The notes under the pieces: generated by a model
What the model was told of the DNA's origin: nothing
The model's input: only the letters and a program-made list of their open reading frames with translations
Database searches by the model: none
Translations under genes and position numbers: made by a program
Shown here: piece after piece, positions 13,397-13,912 of the stretch
How positions within the stretch are numbered: the first letter of the stretch is position 1
How the letters are laid out: every line of letters starts with the position of its first letter
NCBI GenBank assembly: GCA_024692105.1
Contig: JAILMZ010000113.1
Coordinates: forward strand, 1-13,912
Origin: Saccharofermentans sp.
GTDB taxonomy: Bacteria; Bacillota_A; Clostridia; Saccharofermentanales; Saccharofermentanaceae
DNA: 13,912 nt
Reading direction: 5' to 3'

Positions 13397-13912
13397 ATGA
13401 AACATCGAACGACAGTATCCATATTTATTTGTATTTTGTTTCTGGCAGTTTCTTCGCTGTTATTTGCACTGGATGAGCATCTGAATACCGGTATGCACCC
13501 CGGACTTCACACTGCTTCTTTTGCTCCTGCGACGGTCATCCGGGTATCTGATAGTGAAGATATTGTTGTAAAAGTCTACCCGGTGTGTGGCATTCCTATG
13601 CATGCTTCTGAGAAAAGCAGCGGATATGAAGTCAAGCTAAATAACATCACGGAAGGGTGGCTCGTTGCCCAATATCAAGGCAATTGCCGGCTGCTGTTTG
13701 ACATCAAAGATGCTGACATGGAAGACTTTTATGAATTCCTTCCTTATGAGCATCACTATTACTACGCCGAGATCATCCCAGAACAAAGGATTAGTGTTAC
13801 TGATATAACTGCAAGACTTGGTGACGAACCGACAGATCCATTTGCTGCAGATAAACTTCCGATGTATCAAGACTGCTGTGTAGCCGAAGAGATACACGAG
13901 TATTCCTATCCC
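13397..13912 (+). CDS. Secreted or membrane-anchored SH3-like protein, partial (3' end outside window)
   Basis: The frame opens at the ATG at 13397 and stays open for 172 codons to the window edge. The N-terminus (residues 1-25, MKHRTTVSIF then a run of Ile, Leu, Val and Ser, ending SSLLFALDE) is a clear signal peptide or anchor. Residues about 60-105 resemble the SH3-like segments of the CAP protein in this window, with VYPVCGIPMHAS, then 'EGWLVAQYQG'. This suggests a cell-surface role. No good ribosome binding site is seen. The start lies 6 bases after the asparaginase-like stop, so translational coupling is plausible. Base composition is slightly more AT-rich than its neighbours. I do not recognise the specific family. 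Confidence 0.72.
   Translation, partial: MKHRTTVSIFICILFLAVSSLLFALDEHLNTGMHPGLHTASFAPATVIRVSDSEDIVVKVYPVCGIPMHASEKSSGYEVKLNNITEGWLVAQYQGNCRLLFDIKDADMEDFYEFLPYEHHYYYAEIIPEQRISVTDITARLGDEPTDPFAADKLPMYQDCCVAEEIHEYSYP

Overview
The window looks like chromosomal DNA of an anaerobic Bacillota bacterium, most likely of class Clostridia. This is inferred from three things. It carries a two-gene SufC/SufB-like (SMS-type) Fe-S operon. Its genes have Gram-positive style ribosome binding sites (GAGGGG, GGAGG, AAGGAG). It encodes surface proteins with SH3-like and CAP domains. Base composition is moderate and even, and I see no rRNA, tRNA, transposase, integrase, CRISPR array or prophage gene. Protein-coding genes fill almost all of the sequence, and no gap between genes exceeds about 240 bases.

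Layout, left to right. Positions 1-1083 (minus) hold the N-terminal 361 residues of a proton-translocating NAD(P) transhydrogenase alpha-1 subunit (PntAA), cut by the window edge. Its promoter and a leader inverted repeat lie to its right. Next comes a strong terminator, then a large, very acidic, membrane-anchored protein of unknown function (1269-2885, minus). A 239-base divergent regulatory region, rich in GATAGT/ACTATC half-sites, separates it from a membrane-anchored SH3-like/CAP-domain protein (3125-4501, plus). A TerB-like small protein (4502-5098, minus) is convergent with the CAP gene and divergent from a 472-residue protein combining a coiled coil, a beta-barrel-like segment and SseB-like domains (5201-6619, plus). 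A minus-strand pair follows: a Nudix hydrolase (8294-8914) and a Sel1-repeat protein (6626-8272).

The most informative unit is 9075-10716 (plus): an ATPase of the SufC family overlapping by 8 bases with a short SufB/SufD-like scaffold. Nothing resembling SufS, SufU or SufE is next to them, which matches the minimal SmsCB Fe-S assembly system. It diverges from the Nudix gene across a 160-base region with a perfect 14-base palindrome midway between the two predicted -35 boxes. After it come a DUF4236 protein (10739-11677, minus), an exonuclease III/AP endonuclease (11749-12513, minus), a short asparaginase-like amidohydrolase that uses a TTG start (12572-13390, plus), and the beginning of a secreted or anchored SH3-like protein (13397 to the edge).

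Functionally the window mixes redox and Fe-S maintenance (pntAA, smsCB), DNA repair and nucleotide hydrolysis (xth, Nudix), cell-surface proteins (1269, 3125 and 13397), and stress- or scaffold-type proteins of uncertain role (TerB-like, SseB-like, Sel1, DUF4236). I see no convincing evidence of a wholly new multi-gene system. The items most worth following up are the compact smsCB operon with its candidate operator, the fused SseB protein, the half-site array upstream of the CAP gene, and the unassigned domains of the acidic, Sel1 and DUF4236 proteins.
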